A DNA stretch of 64,000 nt, taken from the NCBI GenBank assembly GCA_036850595.1, contig CM072170.1, forward strand, positions 19,266,051 through 19,330,050. Reading direction: 5' to 3'. The position numbers and the translations under genes are program-made. This stretch comes from Rhyacichthys aspro (taxonomy: Eukaryota > Chordata > Actinopteri > Gobiiformes > Rhyacichthyidae). Below are positions 61,621 through 64,000 of the stretch, in pieces. The notes under the pieces were generated by a model. That model was not told the origin of the DNA. It saw only the letters and a program-made list of their open reading frames with translations, and made no database searches. Numbering within the stretch: position 1 is the first letter of the stretch; each line of letters starts with the position of its first letter.

Positions 61621-63374
61621 TGGACTCCCAAGGATAAATCTGCATTTAAACTACCAGTTGTAATAATAGTCTAAATTAGCCATAATGGATCTGTCTCATT
61701 GTATGTGAATGCACATGTCTACATGTGTCCATAGTGAGTGTGGGATGAATATGCTGTTCCTTTAAGCAGGTCGTAATTTTGACCCTGCCACCACTCTGCA
61801 CCTAGTTAGAACACTCTGTTTGCTTTATCTCTCTAGTGCTTTAATTATGATCTGAATATGATTAAGACAATAAACTAAGAATATGTCACATGGTTTTTGT
61901 TAGTCTTCAGCAACAAATTTGGAATTTGGAAAACAATAATGAAATTGATGAGTGAGCACAACAAACTCTTACTAACAAATGTGACTCTGACTCCTGACCC
62001 ACCATCCTTCCCACATTTTAAAGCGTCATGTTATATGTTACTATTAATAAAGTTCATGTTTAAACCCCCAGATGCAAATTTTATTTCTGTTGTTGCTTGA
62101 CTCTTGTAAACAGAGTTTACCTTTTCAGTAATACTAATATATTATTTTGCTCTTATAAATTCATAGTAACCTAGTGTTATAGTTTAAAGGGGAACATAAA
62201 CCCCCGTGTTTGAAGAGTAAAAGCTTATATCCACAGAGAAGTTAAGTTTTTAAGTTAAAAAGCTCTTGAGTGTACTTCTCAATCACACTATGTAATTGCA
62301 AATCCAAAATAAACCAGCAACCAATTACCTCTACTACAATGAAAGTGCATAATGCTGCAGATATTATTATAGCCATAAACGTTACTGGAGACTGGGACTT
62401 TCAATAAGCTCTGTATGTCTCTCAATAAATGGCAGATGCACTGTGTATCTAGCAGCTGATGTAACAGCAATGAAAAATAGATAAAGTGGATGAGCCGAGA
62501 TAATGGGTTTAATGTGAATCAGGTGTACTGGCAAGACGTTTCATTTAGCTCAGCATTCTTTTCAGGTTCAACTGCTTCTACCAGTCCTCCCACACAAGAC
62601 ACCAAGGAGCTATTTACAGACAGTCCAACCACCCACTTTTCTCACCACACACAGAAAGATCTTAGCTAAAGTGCAGCTATGCATAAACATGAGGCCTCAA
62701 AGTATTGCCGCAATGTTATGAATTGATACAAGGCATGTGGAGAAACAAAGTGCTTTTAAGAGCTGACCCCTTCCATTTGTGCTAGTTAGCCCACAGCTCT
62801 GCTTGTAAAATATTTTGTAGTTAGCATTGAGAGTGTCTGATGTGAAAGCTGGAGGGGAAGGTCTTCTAAGCAATGTTTCAGAACTAGTGACTTCAGAATC
62901 TCATTTACATAGGCCAGTGTGAGTTCATATGTCACACAGAGACAATAACATTTGTAGCCTTTTCAAACAAAGATAAGGAATTTGGCCTTAATTGAAAAAG
63001 ACCTGTCAAAAAGTGCTGCGATAATTTATTACAAATTCTACTTCTAAACCTGAAAGGGTTCAAAACAGTTTCTTGTGTTACACTTTTCTTTGGTAGATCA
63101 TGCAACATGAGCATTTTTTATTATTTTTTTATTTTAGTGACTGGATAACATGTTGAACAGTTTTAAACTTAACTGGAAGATATTAGAGGTAATATGAAAG
63201 TCATTATTGCCCTTCAAGACCTGGCATGGACATGCTGACTAAGTGATCATTTATCAGATATGTATGATAATATCATATATTGTATGATTAAACCTACAGT
63301 AATTCTTGAACTATCAGAGATGGGTGTGCCATTTCAGATGTTATGTTATACCATTTTGTACCACTATTAGATTA
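61621..63374. other. Non-genic DNA
   Basis: No gene seen. At 62188 the text 'tttaaaggggaacataaacc' resembles a TTAA-MITE terminus without a partner. Confidence 0.5.
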
Positions 63375-63478
63375 AGATTAAGTAACTGTATTGATCCCAC
63401 AATGGCAATTGAACCTGTGACCTTTGAGCCACAAGCTCAACTCCCTAACCTCCAGGCCACCGCTGCCCTCACAGAGCT
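63375..63478 (-). mobile_element. tRNA-derived SINE-like element
   Basis: On the minus strand: 'tggcctggaggttaggga' resembles a polymerase III A box, and 'ggtcacaggttcaattg' resembles a B box about 35 bp later. Then comes 'tgtgggatcaatacagtta', a tail type shared with fish LINE 3' ends. No target duplication was found. Not a functional tRNA gene: no anticodon arm or acceptor pairing could be made. Confidence 0.5.
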
Positions 63479-64000
63479 TACGCCTTATTTACACTGATGG
63501 ATACGGAGCGGAATCTGTACGGTGTCCGTACAGACTGCCATTTACACCGGATGCGGTGCATGTGCTGTACGTGTCCAGAAATCTGCATCCGCGAGACCAC
63601 AAAACCACAGGGATTCACGCTGAAGGGTTGAGTTCACGCGATAACATCCATATAAAGAGAGAGGTGCTTGTAAACAAAAGCCACACTGCCTTATATATAC
63701 CCCAGAGCTCCAGCTATTTCACTTACCTTCTCTTCTGGTGTTGTCCTAATAAAAAGTATGTGCGGTATCATATAAAATTGTGTGGTTTTGGACTTGATGA
63801 ATCTCTCGTCGTCCATGGTCTCAAATAACCCCTAGGACCCTCTGTCACTGCACTTGTGACCCCCGTGTCAGAATATGACGTAATACAGCATAGCGAGAGT
63901 TCTTGGAACTTGTTTTATTTTGAAATATACCGGATCCACCTCGCTGGCTCACGTCTGACTTCCTGTCTGGCTCGTGTAATTTCTTCAACTTCATGAAAAT
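63479..64000. other. Unclassified window end, possibly repeat
   Basis: 'gatacggagcggaatctgta' and 'ccatttacaccggatgcggt' feel repetitive, but no boundary or class could be set. A 134-codon frame (63424-63828) starts inside the SINE and has no domain. Confidence 0.35.

Noticed and set aside
63375..63478. Functional tRNA gene
   Set aside because: Only box-like segments are present; no acceptor or anticodon stem pairing can be built.

Overview
This window looks like intergenic or intronic DNA from a teleost fish, probably a spiny-rayed one. I could not identify a single intact host gene or host exon. The fish assignment rests on the repeats: Tc1-like transposons of the type common in fish, a DIRS1-type tyrosine-recombinase retrotransposon, Ty3/Gypsy remnants with the usual fish pol sequence, LINE fragments with AP-endonuclease and reverse-transcriptase motifs, hAT and TTAA-target MITEs, and dense CA/TA/CT microsatellites. 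Base composition is AT-rich throughout. The family assignments are made from memory of motifs, without database searches.

Layout. 1-945: decayed Tc1-like transposon on the minus strand, entering from outside the window, ending at a TA microsatellite. 1-11.7 kb: mostly single-copy AT-rich DNA with three copies of a CATTCATCTTCTAC interspersed repeat, one divergent LTR copy, and a local duplication near 11 kb. 12.2-14.3 kb: three MITEs in a row (a palindromic one, a hAT-type one with a perfect 8-bp target duplication, and a TTAA-flanked one). 15.3-17.1 kb: head-to-tail array with a period near 800 bp. 17-23 kb: mostly unannotated, with a hAT MITE at 22.8 kb. 23.6-25.3 kb: pieces of three LINEs. 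25.3-29.8 kb: nested block, in which a dispersed repeat is split by a TTAA-flanked element that itself holds a second TTAA-flanked MITE. 30-31 kb: LINE endonuclease fragment. 31-38.5 kb: single-copy DNA. 38.5-50.1 kb: the densest region, with a Gypsy pol remnant, a RecQ-like helicase fragment, a nearly full-length but dead DIRS element, a LINE scrap, half a MITE and a second Tc1-like copy. 50-64 kb: mostly single-copy DNA with microsatellites, a Tc1-type transposase 3' fragment, a LINE-like 3' tail, a second copy of the dispersed repeat from 25-29 kb, and a tRNA-like SINE.

How the elements relate. Three LTRs of one family (TGT...ACA ends, 5-bp target duplications) have landed inside three other elements: the Gypsy remnant, the right inverted repeat of the DIRS element and the second Tc1 copy. 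They are therefore younger than their hosts. Two of the three carry a minisatellite at the same internal position, beside the polyadenylation signal, but with different repeat units. No open frame appears functional. The reading frames seen are transposon remnants (gag, RT-RNase H, recombinase, integrase, transposase, helicase) carrying stops or frameshifts, or are produced by simple repeats. Four low-repeat stretches resemble conserved non-coding elements by eye; that is inference only.
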